Shown: positions 1 to 10,564 of the stretch, one piece after another
Layout of the letters: each line of letters opens with the position of its first letter
Position numbering within the stretch: the first letter of the stretch is position 1
Origin: Delphinus delphis
Taxonomy: Eukaryota; Chordata; Mammalia; Artiodactyla; Delphinidae
Direction: 5' to 3'
DNA length: 64,000 nt
Assembly: GCF_949987515.2 (NCBI RefSeq)
Contig: NW_027192650.1
Location: 1,798,001-1,862,000 of the forward strand
Notes under the pieces: generated by a model
Database searches by the model: none
Told to the model about the DNA's origin: nothing
The model's input: only the letters and a program-made list of their open reading frames with translations
Position numbers and translations under genes: made by a program

Positions 1-1507
1 CCTTGGTACTAGGGTGCAACATTCCAGACGCTTTACTAACACTCTCCCCACTTGGAGAGTCAGCGCCTTTAACCTCCTGTTTGGCCCACTTTGCAATTTC
101 TGCGGAAGATGAACTGGAATAGCGAGAACCAATGAGAGGCTAGCTGGAGGTGTCTGGACGGGCAAATTTAACTCTCATTTCCCACCAGGAAGAGGAAATA
201 ACCAAAGGCTCAGTGTGCGTACCGGAACCAGATTAGGGCCTGAAGCCATCCTGCGGTGTTGCGGCCAGCTCAAAAGAAAGCGAGTTGAAGAAAGGAGCTC
301 AGGGGCACTGTAATTCACAAACCTGCAGAGTTATAAATGACAGCTATCGTCCAAAAATAGACTGAAGTAAGGCTGCCAAGAGGACTTGAAAGCGGGGCAG
401 AATTGCAGGAAACCGATTTCAGGAGGTAGACTGGAATTGCATTGAAAGCATAGGAAAAGAGGCAGAACGTCCACAATGATGCACTTGGCCAAAAAGGGCG
501 TATGCGTTTTTACCTGAATATATTCAGGAAAAAATGCATACGCCCTTTTTGGCCAACCAAGCAAGCTTGCAAAAGAAATCTGCACTACAATGAAGTCTCA
601 CTTCCCCCCGGTCAAAAGGGCCATCTGGAAAAAGTGTAAAATCCAGAAAGGCAGGACAGGCCATGGAGAACTGGGAGCCTTGTTATGCTGATGGGCGGGA
701 TGTAAATTGCCAACAACCACTCAGGAGAAGTGTATGGTGTTTCCTGAAACATCTAAAAAACAAAGCAACAGAGCCTAGGGCACTGCCACTTATGGTCTTA
801 TAGCTTAGGGAAATTAAAATCAAAAAGACACAGCCACCCCAAAGTTTGGGACGCCTCTGTTTACAAGAACCTCGTTTACAGTACAAGTTCAACATCGCAG
901 AAAGTGAAAAATGGATAAAGAAGTTGTGGTATTTACTTACAAAGCAATATCACTCAGCAATGAAATCTATGTCATCAGGCCCTTAGCATCACAATGAGTG
1001 GATTCAGGTATGATGATTCTAACTGAAATAAGTCACACAGAAAAAGAAACATCATAAGATATCAGTAATACACGGAATGTAAACTTGGCTACACAGGAAC
1101 TGAATTACAGAACAGAACAGGGTCTCAAATTTAGAAAACCAACTTATGCTTGCTTAAGGGGAAAGGTGAGTTGGGGGGCTGCATAAAACCAGAGATTGAA
1201 ATGAGCACAGATAAAGTTCCTTAAGTCAAATATGGAATAGACAAGAGCCACTCCTTGCTCAACGAAATGGACTCAACACCGCATATTAAACGCCTAAGAA
1301 TGTACCTGACTAGAAAGTATCGTAAAACCTATGGATTGCTATGTCTCCGAAAGAGAATCAAGCATGTGTACAGGGGCATAAACGCAGCAGTGATAGGATT
1401 GGAGAGGTTCGGTGAGCAAATGAAGACCCTTTGAAGTCATATTGCATGGTACCCATTCCACGGGTCTCAACTCTCCAGGTTTAAGGTATTCTTCCTTCAG
1501 CTAAAAC
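1..1507. repeat. Satellite unit 0 (partial, left edge)
   Basis: Enters at about unit position 71. Its first part shares CAGTGTGCGTACCGG and CAGCTCAAAAG with type B. Its second part has GAGCCTAGGGCACTGCC and GGGACGCCTCTG, so it is a mosaic. The palindrome is at 485-556 with two arm defects: T to A in the left arm and a CpG to TpG change in the right arm. Confidence 0.95.
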
Positions 1508-2676
1508 ATGCATGTGGAACCCAAGTATGATCAACCATGTGAACGGGAGACGTGTTCAAATATGTCTCAGTTTTCCTCCCCTGGTACTCGGGTGCAACAT
1601 TCCAGACGCTTTACTAACACTCTCCTCACTTGGAGAGTCAGCGCCTTTAACCTACTGTTTGGCCCAGTTTGCAATTTCTGCGGAAGATGAACAGGAATAA
1701 AAAACGCATACGCCCTTTTTGGCCAACCAAGCAAGCTTGCAAAGGAAATCTGCACTACAATGAAGTCTCACTTCCCCCAGGTCAAAAGGGCCATCTGAAA
1801 AAAGTGTAAAATCCAGAAAGGCAGGACAGGCCATGGAGAACTGGGAGCCTTGTTATGCTGATGGGTGGGATGTAAATTGCCAACAGACACTCGGGAGAAG
1901 TGTATGGTGTTTCCTGAAACATCTAAAAAACAAAGCAACAGAACCTAGGGCACTTCCACTTATGGTCCTATAGCTTAGCGAAATTAAAATCAAAAAGACA
2001 CAGCCACCCCAAAGTTTGGAACGGCTCTGTTTACAAGAACCTCGTTTACAGTACAAGTTCAACATCGCAGAAAGTGAAAAATGGATAAAGAAGTTGTGGT
2101 ATTTACTTACAAAGCAATATCACTCAGCAATGAAATCTGTGTCATCAGGCCCTTAGCAGCACAATGAGTGGATTCAGGTATGATGATTCTAAGTGAAGTA
2201 AGTCACACAGAAAAAGAAACATCATAAGATATCAGTAATACACGGAATGTAAACTTGGCTACACAGGAACTGAATTACAGAACAGAACAGGGTCTCAAAT
2301 TTAGAAAACCAACTATGCTTGCTTAAGGGTAAAGGTGAGTTGGGGTGCTGCATAAAACCAGAGATTGAAATGAGCACAGATAAAGTTCCTTAAGTCAAAT
2401 ATGGAATAGACAAGAGCTACTCCTTGCTCAACGAAATGGACTCAACACCGCATATTAAACGCCTAAGAATGTGCCTGACTAGTAAGTATCTTAAAACCTA
2501 TGGATTGCTATGTCTCCGAAAGAGAATCAAGCATGTGTACAGGGGCATAAACGCAGCAGTGATAGGATTGGAGAGGTTCGGTGAGCAAATGAAGACCCTT
2601 TGAAGTCATATTGCATGGTATCCATTCCACGGGTCTCAACTCTCCAGCTTTAAGGTATTCTTCCTTCAGCTAAAAC
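1508..2676. repeat. Satellite unit 1, 409-bp internal deletion
   Basis: Only 1,169 bp long. The non-L1 part stops at GAACAGGAATA (about 1699) and continues directly into the right palindrome arm (AAAAAACGCATACGCC), so the left arm and the 370 bp before it are missing. By alignment to unit 2 the lost bases correspond to 2,869-3,277. Shared sequence at the joint is a single A. Confidence 0.96.
1699..1726. repeat. Palindrome remnant (right arm only) at the unit 1 deletion joint
   Basis: The arm begins in its A-run, nine bases right of the former centre, and runs to GGCCAA. The left arm and centre are gone. The joint follows GAACAGGAAT(A) from about unit position 192. Confidence 0.95.
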
Positions 2677-3232
2677 ATGCATGTGGAACCCAAGTATGAT
2701 CAACCATGTGAACGGGAGACGTGTTCAAATATGTCTCAGTTTTCCTCCCCTGGTACTCGGGTGCAACATTCCAGACGCTTTACTAACACTCTCCCCACTT
2801 GGAGAGTCAGCGCCTTTAACCTCCTGTTTGGCCCAGTTTGCAATTTCTGCGGAAGATGAACAGGAATAGCGAGAACCAATGAGAGACTAGCTGGAGGTGT
2901 CTGGACGGGCAAATTTAACTCTCATTTCCCACCAGAAAGAGGAAATAACCAAAGGCTCAGCGTGCCGTGCCGGAACCAGATTAGGGCCTGAAGCCATCCT
3001 GCGGTGTTGCGGCCAGGTCACAAGAAAGCAAGTTGAAGAAAGGAGCTCAGGGGCACTGTAATTCTCAAACCTGCAGAGTTATAAATAACAGCTATCGTCC
3101 AAAAATAGACTGAGGTAAGGCTGCCAAGAGGACTTGAAAGCGGGGCAGAATTGCAGGAAATCGATTTCAGGAGGTAGACTGGAATTGCATTGAAAGCATA
3201 GGAAAAGAGGCAGAACGTCCACAATGATGCAC
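2677..3232. repeat. Non-L1 part of the unit, unidentified origin (reference copy)
   Basis: About 556 bp left of the palindrome. I do not recognise this sequence and see no open frame above about 62 codons, no SINE boxes and no simple repeat. It holds a small hairpin (2,788-2,807), a CCAAT at about 2,876, TATAAATA at about 3,081 and the 12-bp palindrome GAAATCGATTTC at 3,157-3,168 (GAAACCGATTTC in most right-domain units). It joins unrecognised bases 4,126-4,254 of the preceding repeat, giving about 690 bp per unit. Confidence 0.7.
2788..2807. repeat. Short hairpin, 7-bp stem and 6-nt loop
   Basis: ACTCTCC, loop CCACTT, GGAGAGT. Present in most units; broken in units 21-28-37-style neighbours that read GGAGAATC (units 22, 29 and 38) and in unit 32 (GGACAGT). 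No function is claimed. Confidence 0.6.
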
Positions 3233-3304
3233 TTGGCCAAAAAGGGCGTATGCGTTTTTTCCTGAATATATTCAGGAAAAAACGCATACGCCCTTTTTGG
3301 CCAA
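3233..3304. repeat. 72-bp perfect palindrome without spacer (reference copy, unit 2)
   Basis: Two 36-bp arms meet with no spacer. The left arm starts TTGGCCAAAAAGGGCG, the centre is CCTGAATATATTCAGG and the right arm ends CCCTTTTTGGCCAA. Every base pairs with its mirror. The next outward pair is C/C, so symmetry stops exactly there. A copy lies at about unit position 557 in every unit except unit 1, which keeps only the right arm. A spacer-free inverted repeat of this length can extrude as a cruciform or fold as a hairpin in single strands. The two arms together carry four CpG sites. Confidence 0.97.
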
Positions 3305-4125
3305 CCAAGCAAGCTTGCAAAGGAAATCTGCACTACAATGAAGTCTCACTTCCCCCCGGTCAAAAGGGCCATCTGAAAACAGTGTAAAATCCAGAAAGGC
3401 AGGACAGGCCATGGAGAACTGGGAGCCTTGTTATGCTGATGGGCGGGATGTAAATTGCCAACAACCACTCGGGAGAAGTGTATGGTGTTTCCTGAAACAT
3501 CTAAAAAACAAAGCAACAGAACCTAGGGCACTTCCACTTATGGTCCTATAGCTTAGGGAAATTAAAATCAAAAAGACACAGCCACCCCAAAGTTTGGAAC
3601 GGCTCTGTTTACAAGAACCTCGTTTACAGTACAAGTTCAACATCGCAGAAAGTGAAAAATGGATAAAGAAGTTGTGGTATTCACTTACAAAGCAATATCA
3701 CTCAGCAATGAAATCTATGTCATCAGGCCCTTAGCAGCACAATGAGTGGATTCAGGTATGATGATTCTAACTGAAGTAAGTCACACAGAAAAAGAAACAT
3801 CATAAGATATCAGTAATACACGGAATGTAAACTTGGCTACACAGGAACTGAATTACAGAACAGAACAGGGTCTGAAATTTAGAAAACCAACTTATGCTTG
3901 CTTAAGGGTAAAGGTGAGTTGGGGTGCTGCATAAACCAGAGATTGAAATGAGCACAGATAAAGTTCCTTAAGTCAAATATGGAATAGACAAGAGCTACTC
4001 CTTGCTCAACGAAATGGACTCAACACCGCATATTAAACGCCTAAGAATGTGCCTGACTAGTAAGTATCTTAAAACCTATGGATTGCTATGTCTCCGAAAG
4101 AGAATCAAGCATGTGTACAGGGGCA
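3305..4125 (+). mobile_element. Degenerate L1 (LINE-1) 3' end inside the satellite unit: ORF2 C-terminus, stop and 3' UTR (reference copy, unit 2)
   Basis: Translated pieces match the L1 ORF2 C-terminus in the correct order. TTMKSHFPPVKRAI is at 3,332-3,373 (L1 has TTMRYHxTPVRMAI), followed by an in-frame TGA. KDTATPKF is at 3,572-3,595 in the same frame. WIKKLWYSLTKQYHSAMKS is at 3,660-3,716 (L1 WIKKMWxxYTxEYYSAIK) after one frameshift, and ISVIHGM then TAA is at 3,807-3,830 (cetartiodactyl L1 ORF2 ends ISLICGI). The first motif to the stop spans 499 bp, about the length of the L1 counterpart. From 3,831 the 3' UTR is recognisable (TTAAGGGTAAAGGTGAGTTG; AAAACCTATGG) and fades near 4,125. There is no poly(A) tail or target-site duplication, so it is not a discrete insertion now. 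The same segment is at about positions 629-1449 of every unit and codes for nothing. The match is to L1 sequence recalled from memory. Confidence 0.9.
3828..3830 (+). other. Relic L1 ORF2 stop codon
   Basis: TAA follows ISVIHGM at the point where cetartiodactyl L1 ORF2 ends. It divides the ORF2 relic from the 3' UTR relic and shows the L1 piece lies on the + strand as printed. Confidence 0.75.
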
Positions 4126-4254
4126 TAAACGCAGCAGTGATAGGATTGGAGAGGTTCGGTGAGCAAATGAAGACCCTTTGAAGTCATATTGCATGGTACC
4201 CATTCCACGGGTCTCAACTCTCCAGCTTTAAGGTATTCTTCCTTCAGCTAAAAC

Positions 4255-5831
4255 ATGCATGTGGAACCCAAGTATGATCAACCATGTGAACGGGAGACGT
4301 GTTCAAATATGTCTCAGTTTTCCTCCCCTGGTACTCGGGTGCAACATTCCAGACGCTTTACTAACACTCTCCCCACTTGGAGAGTCAGCGCCTTTAACCT
4401 CCTGTTTGGCCCAGTTTGCAATTTCTGCGGAAGATGAACAGGAATAGCGAGAACCAATGAGAGACTAGCTGGAGGTGTCTGGACGGGCAAATTTAACTCT
4501 CATTTCCCACCAGGAAGAGGAAATAACCAAAGGCTCAGCGTGCCGTGCCGGAACCAGATTAGGGCCTGAAGCCATCCTGCGGTGTTGCGGCCAGGTCACA
4601 AGAAAGCAAGTTGAAGAAAGGAGCTCAGGGGCACTGTAATTCTCAAACCTGCAGAGTTATAAATGACAGCTATCGTCCAAAAATAGACTGAAGTAAGGCT
4701 GCCAAGAGGACTTGAAAGCGGGGCAGAATTGCAGGAAACCGATTTCAGGAGGTAGACTGGAATTGCATTGAAAGCATAGGAAAAGAGGCAGAACGTCCAC
4801 AATGATGCACTTGGCCAAAAAGGGCGTATGCGTTTTTTCCTGAAATATTCAGGAAAAAACGCATACGCCCTTTTTGGCCAACCAAGCAAGCTTGCAAAGG
4901 AAATCTGCACTACAATGAAGGCTCACTTCCCACCGGTCAAAAGGGCCATCTGAAAAAAGTGTAAAATCCAGAAAGGCAGGACAGGCCATGGAGAACTGGG
5001 AGCCTTGTTATGCTTTTGTGCGGGATGTAAATTGCCAACAACCACTCGGGAGAAGTGTATGGTGTTTCCTGAAACATCTAAAAAACAAAGCAACAGAACC
5101 TAGGGCACTTCCACTTATGGTCCTATAGCTTAGGGAAATTAAAATCAAAAAGACACAGCCACCCCAAAGTCTGGAACGGCTCTGTTTTCAAGAACCTCGT
5201 TTACAGTACAAGTTCAACATCGCAGAAAGTGAAAAATGGATAAAGAAGTTGTGGTATTTACTTACAAATCAATATCACTCAGCAATGAAATCTGTGTCAT
5301 CAGGCCCTTAGCAGCACAATGAGTGGATTCAGGTATGATGATTCTAACTGAAATAAGTCACACAGAAAAAGAAACATCATAAGATATCAGTAATACACGG
5401 AAGGTAAAGTTGGCTACACAGGAACTGAATTACAGAACAGAACAGGGTCTCAAATTTAGAAAACCAACTATGCTTGCTTAAGGGTAAAGGTGAGTTGGGG
5501 TGCTGCATAAAACCAGAGATTGAAATGAGCACAGATAAAGTTCCTTAAGTCAAATATGGAATAGACAAGAGCTACTCCTTGCTCAACGAAATGGACTCAA
5601 CACCGCATATTAAATGCCTAAGAATGTGCCTGACTAGTAAGTATCTTAAAACCTATGGATTGCTATGTCTCCGAAAGAGAATCAAGCATGTGTACAGGGG
5701 CATAAACGCAGCAGTGATAGGATTGGAGAGGTTCGGTGAGCAAATGAAGACCCTTTGAAGTCATATTGCATGGTACCCATTCCACGGGTCTCAACTCTCA
5801 AGGTTTAAGGTATTCTTCCTTCAGCTAAAAC
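4255..5831. repeat. Satellite unit 3, type Q, 1,577 bp
   Basis: Palindrome 4,811-4,881 is 71 bp because one T is missing at the centre (GAAATATTC). It has TTATGCTTTTG where most units have TTATGCTGATG, and a private GCTCACTTCCCACC. Confidence 0.95.
4811..4881. repeat. Palindrome with 1-bp central deletion (Q-type centre)
   Basis: The centre reads CCTGAAATATTCAGG, leaving a 3-nt spacer (ATA) between arms that are otherwise matched. The same centre is in units 6, 11 and 14 and nowhere else in the window, so it marks one lineage. Confidence 0.95.
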
Positions 5832-7409
5832 ATGCATGTGGAACCCAAGTATGATCAACCATGTGAACGGGAGACGTGTTCAAATATGTCTCAGTTTTCC
5901 TCCCCTGGTACTCGGGTGCAACATTCCAGACGCTTTACTAACACTCTCCCCACTTGGAGAGTCAGCGCCTTTAACCTCCTGTTTGGCCCAGTTTGCAATT
6001 TCTGCGGAAGATGAACAGGAATAGCGAGAACCAATGAGAGACTAGCTGGAGGTGTCTGGACGGGCAAATTTAACTCTCATTTCCCACCAGGAAGAGGAAA
6101 TAACCAAAGGCTCAGCGTGCCGTGCCGGAACCAGATTAGGGCCTGAAGCCATCCTGCGGTGTTGCGGCCAGGTCACAAGAAAGCAAGTTGAAGAAAGGAG
6201 CTCAGGGGCACTGTAATTCTCAAACCTGCAGAGTTATAAATGACAGCTATCGTCCAAAAATAGACTGAAGTAAGGCTGCCAAGAGGACTTGAAAGCGGGG
6301 CAGAATTGGAGGAAATCGATTTCAGGAGGTAGACTGGAATTGCATTGAAAGCATAGGAAAAGAGGCAGAACGTCCACAATGATGCACTTGGCCAAAAAGG
6401 GCGTATGCGTTTTTTCCTGAATATATTCAGGAAAAAACGCATATGCACTTTTTGGCCAACCAAGCAAGCTTGCAAAGGAAATCTGCACTACAATGAAGTC
6501 TCACTTCCCCCCGGTCAAAAGGGCCATCTGAAAACAGTGTAAAATCCAGAAAGGCAGGACAGGCCATGGAGAACTGGGAGCCTTGTTATGCTGATGGGCG
6601 GGATGTAAATTGCCAACAACCACTCGGGAGAAGTGTATGGTGTTTCCTGAAACATCTAAAAAACAAAGCAACAGAACCTAGGGCACTTCCACTTATGGTC
6701 CTATAGCTTAGGGAAATTAAAATCAAAAAGACACAGCCACCCCAAAGTTTGGAACGGCTCTGTTTACAAGAACCTCGTTTACAGTACAAGTTCAACATCG
6801 CAGAAAGTGAAAAATGGATAAAGAAGTTGTGGTATTCACTTACAAAGCAATATCACTCAGCAATGAAATCTATGTCATCAGGCCCTTAGCAGCACAATGA
6901 GTGGATTCAGGTATGATGATTCTAACTGAAGTAAGTCACACAGAAAAAGAAACATCATAAGATATCAGTAATACACGGAATGTAAACTTGGCTACACAGG
7001 AACTGAATTACAGAACAGAACAGGGTCTCAAATTTAGAAAACCAACTTATGCTTGCTTAAGGGTAAAGGTGAGTTGGGGTGCTGCATAAACCAGAGATTG
7101 AAATGAGCACAGATAAAGTTCCTTAAGTCAAATATGGAATAGACAAGAGCTACTCCTTGCTCAACGAAATGGACTCAACACCGCATATTAAACGTCTAAG
7201 AATGTGCCTGACTAGTAAGTATCTTAAAACCTATGGATTGCTATGTCTCCGAAAGAGAATCAAGCATGTGTACAGGGGCATAAACGCAGCAGTGATAGGA
7301 TTGGAGAGGTTCGGTGAGCAAATGAAGACCCTTTGAAGTCATATTGCATGGTACCCATTCCACGGGTCTCAACTCTCCAGCTTTAAGGTATTCTTCCTTC
7401 AGCTAAAAC
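5832..7409. repeat. Satellite unit 4, type R, 1,578 bp
   Basis: Palindrome 6,388-6,459; the right arm reads GCATATGCACTTTTT, two mismatches to the left arm (one CpG transition, one C to A). GAATTGGAGG marks the R type and is shared with unit 9 at +7,889 bp. Confidence 0.95.
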
Positions 7410-8987
7410 ATGCATGTGGAACCCAAGTATGATCAACCATGTGAACGGGAGACGTGTTCAAATATGTCTCAGTTTTCCTCCCCTGGTACTCGGGTGCAAC
7501 ATTCCAGACGCTTTACTAACACTCTCCCCACTTGGAGAGTCAGCGCCTTTAACCTCCTGTTTGGCCCAGTTTGCAATTTCTGCGGAAGATGAACAGGAAT
7601 AGCGAGAACCAATGAGAGACTAGCTGGAGGTGTCTGGACGGGCAAATTTAACTCTCATTTCCCACCAGGAAGAGGAAATAACCAAAGGCTCAGCGTGCCG
7701 TGCCGGAACCAGATTAGGGCCTGAAGCCATCCTGCGGTGTTGCGGCCAGGTCACAAGAAAGCAAGTTGAAGAAAGGAGCTCAGGGGCACTGTAATTCTCA
7801 AACCTGCAGAGTTATAAATAACAGCTATCGTCCAAAAATAGACTGAGGTAAGGCTGCCAAGAGGACTTGAAAGCGGGGCAGAATTGCAGGAAATCGATTT
7901 CAGGAGGTAGACTGGAATTGCATTGAAAGCATAGGAAAAGAGGCAGAACGTCCACAATGATGCACTTGGCCAAAAAGGGCGTATGCGTTTTTTCCTGAAT
8001 ATATTCAGGAAAAAACGCATACGCCCTTTTTGGCCAACCAAGCAAGCTTGCAAAGGAAATCTGCACTACAATGAAGTCTCACTTCCCCCCGGTCAAAAGG
8101 GCCATCTGAAAACAGTGTAAAATCCAGAAAGGCAGGACAGGCCATGGAGAACTGGGAGCCTTGTTATGCTGATGGGCGGGATGTAAATTGCCAACAAACA
8201 CTCGGGAGAAGTGTATGGTGTTTCCTGAAACATCTAAAAAACAAAGCAACAGAACCTAGGGCACTTCCACTTATGGTCCTATAGCTTAGGGAAATTAAAA
8301 TCAAAAAGACACAGCCACCCCAAAGTTTGGAACGGCTCTGTTTACAAGAACCTCGTTTACAGTACAAGTTCAACATCGCAGAAAGTGAAAAATGGATAAA
8401 GAAGTTGTGGTATTCACTTACAAAGCAATATCATTCAGCAATGAAATCTATGTCATCAGGCCCTTAGCAGAACAATGAGTGGATTCAGGTATGATGATTC
8501 TAACTGAAGTAAGTCACACAGAAAAAGAAACATCATAAGATATCAGTAATACACGGAATGTAAACTTGGCTACACAGGAACTGAATTACAGAACAGAACA
8601 GGGTCTCAAATTTAGAAAACCAACTTATGCTTGCTTAAGGGTAAAGGTGAGTTGGGGTGCTGCATAAACCAGAGATTGAAATGAGCACAGATAAAGTTCC
8701 TTAAGTCAAATATGGAATAGACAAGAGCTACTCCTTTCTCAACGAAATGGACTCAACACCGCATATTAAACGCCTAATAATGTACCTGACTAGTAAGTAT
8801 CTTAAAACCTATGGATTGCTATGTCTCCGAAAGAGAATCAAGCATGTGTACAGGGGCATAAACTTAGCAGTGATAGGATTGGAGAGGTTCGGTGAGCAAA
8901 TGAAGACCCTTTGAAGTCATATTGCATGGTACCCATTCCACGGGTCTCAACTCTCCAGGTTTAAGGTATTCTTCCTTCAGCTAAAAC
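7410..8987. repeat. Satellite unit 5, type P, 1,578 bp
   Basis: Close to unit 2 (+4,733 bp) and unit 10 (+7,889 bp). Palindrome 7,966-8,037 is perfect. Markers shared with unit 10 include CTCCTTTCTC and AAACTTAGCAG in the L1 part. Confidence 0.95.
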
Positions 8988-10564
8988 ATGCATGTGGAAC
9001 CCAAGTATGATCAACCATGTGAACGGGAGACGTGTTCAAATATGTCTCAGTTTTCCTCCCCTGGTACTCGGGTGCAACATTCCAGACGCTTTACTAACAC
9101 TCTCCCCACTTGGAGAGTCAGCGCCTTTAACCTCCTGTTTGGCCCAGTTTGCAATTTCTGCGGAAGATGAACAGGAATAGAGAGAACCAATGAGAGACTA
9201 GCTGGAGGTGTCTGGATGGGCAAATTTAACTCTCATTTCCCACCAGGAAGAGGAAATAACCAAAGGCTCAGCATGCCGTGCCGGAACCAGATTAGGGCCT
9301 GAAGCCATCCTGCGGTGTTGCGGCCAGGTCACAAGAAAGCAAGTTGAAGAAAGGAGCTCAGGGGCACTGTAATTCACAAACCTGCAGAGTTATAAATGAC
9401 AGCTATCGTCCAAAAATAGACTGAGGTAAGGCTGCCAAGAGGACTTGAAAGCGGGGCAGAATTGCAGGAAACCGATTTCAGGAGGTAGACTGGAATTGCA
9501 TTGAAAGCATAGGAAAAGAGGCAGAACGTCCACAATGATGCACTTGGCCAAAAAGGGTGTATGCGTTTTTTCCTGAAATATTCAGGAAAAAACGCATACG
9601 CCCTTTTTGGCCAACCAAGCAAGCTTGCAAAGGAAATCTGCACTACAATGAAGTCTCACTTCCCACCGGTCAAATGGGCCATCTGAAAAAAGTGTAAAAT
9701 CCAGAAAGGCAGGACAGGCCATGGAGAACTGGGAGCCTTGTTATGCTTTTGGGCGGGATGTAAATTGCCAACAAACACTCGGGAGAAGTGTATGGTGTTT
9801 CCTGAAACATCTAAAAAACAAAGCAACAGAACCTAGGGCACTTCCACTTATGGTCCTATAGCTTAGGGAAATTAAAATCAAAAAGACACAGCCACCCCAA
9901 AGTTTGGAACGGCTCTCTTTACAAGAACCTCGTTTACAGTACAAGTTCAACATCGCAGAAAGTGAAAAATGGATAAAGAAGTTGTGGTATTTACTTACAA
10001 ATCAATATCACTCAGCAATGAAATCTGTGTCATCAGGCCCTTAGCAGCACAATGAGTGGATTCAGGTATGATGATTCTAACTGAAATAAGTCACACAGAA
10101 AAAGAAACATCATAAGATATCAGTAATACACGGAAGGTAAACTTGGCTACACAGGAACTGAATTACAGAACAGAACAGGGTCTCAAATTTAGAAAACCAA
10201 CTATGCTTGCTTAAGGGTAAAGGTGAGTTGGGGTGCTGCATAAAACCAGAGATTGAAATGAGCACAGATAAAGTTCCTTAAGTCAAATATGGAATAGACA
10301 AGAGCTACTCCTTGCTCAACGAAATGGACTCAACACCGCATATTAAACGCCTAAGAATGTGCCTGACTAGTAAGTATCTTAAAACCTATGGATTGCTATG
10401 TCTCCGAAAGAGAATCAAGCATGTGTACAGGGGCATAAACGCAGCACTGATAGGATTGGAGAGGTTCGGTGAGCAAATGAAGACCCTTTGAAGTCATATT
10501 GCATGGTACCCATTCCACGGGTCTCAACTCTCCAGGTTTAAGGTATTCTTCCTTCAGCTAAAAC
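8988..10564. repeat. Satellite unit 6, type Q, 1,577 bp
   Basis: Palindrome 9,544-9,614 (71 bp, GAAATATTC centre) with a CpG to TpG change in the left arm (AAAGGGTGTATG). It shares GGATGGGCAAAT and GTCAAATGGGCC with unit 11. Confidence 0.95.

Larger units (their letters stand above)
2677..4254. repeat. Satellite unit 2, type P (reference unit), 1,578 bp
   Basis: Used as reference for positions. The non-L1 segment is 2,677-3,232, the palindrome 3,233-3,304 (perfect), the L1-derived segment about 3,305-4,125, and unrecognised sequence 4,126-4,254. It carries the P markers TATAAATAACAGC and GAGGTAAGG and a 12-bp palindrome GAAATCGATTTC at 3,157-3,168. Confidence 0.96.
5832..10564. repeat. R-P-Q trimer, first copy (units 4-6)
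   Basis: Shares diagnostic variants with 13,721-18,453 at a constant shift of 7,889 bp: GAATTGGAGG in R, AAACTTAGCAG in P, and GGATGGGCAAAT with AAAGGGTGTATG in Q. Units 2-3 look like an earlier P-Q pair of the same series. Confidence 0.85.

Noticed and set aside
683..895. 70-codon minus-strand open frame that recurs in most units
   Set aside because: It runs antisense through the L1 ORF2 relic, has no recognisable domain, is broken in units 3, 7 and 13, and recurs only because the satellite is homogenised.
1508..1700. 60- and 62-codon overlapping plus-strand frames at the unit anchor
   Set aside because: Two frames over the same bases, no domain, no codon bias visible, and lost with the second anchor haplotype.
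3079..3090. TATAAATA with an upstream CCAAT, a possible satellite promoter
   Set aside because: Both are short motifs expected by chance, about 200 bp apart, with no other supporting sequence.
3233..3304. Palindrome as a transcription terminator or a CRISPR-type repeat
   Set aside because: It lies in eukaryotic satellite DNA with a 1.58-kb period; there are no spacers and no adjacent genes.
3018..3320. 84-104-codon minus-strand frames across the palindrome
   Set aside because: They read through an inverted repeat and the unknown segment; the repeated FFLNIFRKK-type stretch is just palindrome sequence. Lengths change freely between units.
3305..4125. L1 piece as a recent, separate retrotransposon insertion
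   Set aside because: It is at the same place in every unit with no poly(A) tail or target-site duplication, so it is a founding part of the satellite unit.
4150..4170. GGTTCGGTGAGC as a Pol III box B
   Set aside because: It lacks the required A and final C of GGTTCGANNCC, and no box A or tRNA fold was found.
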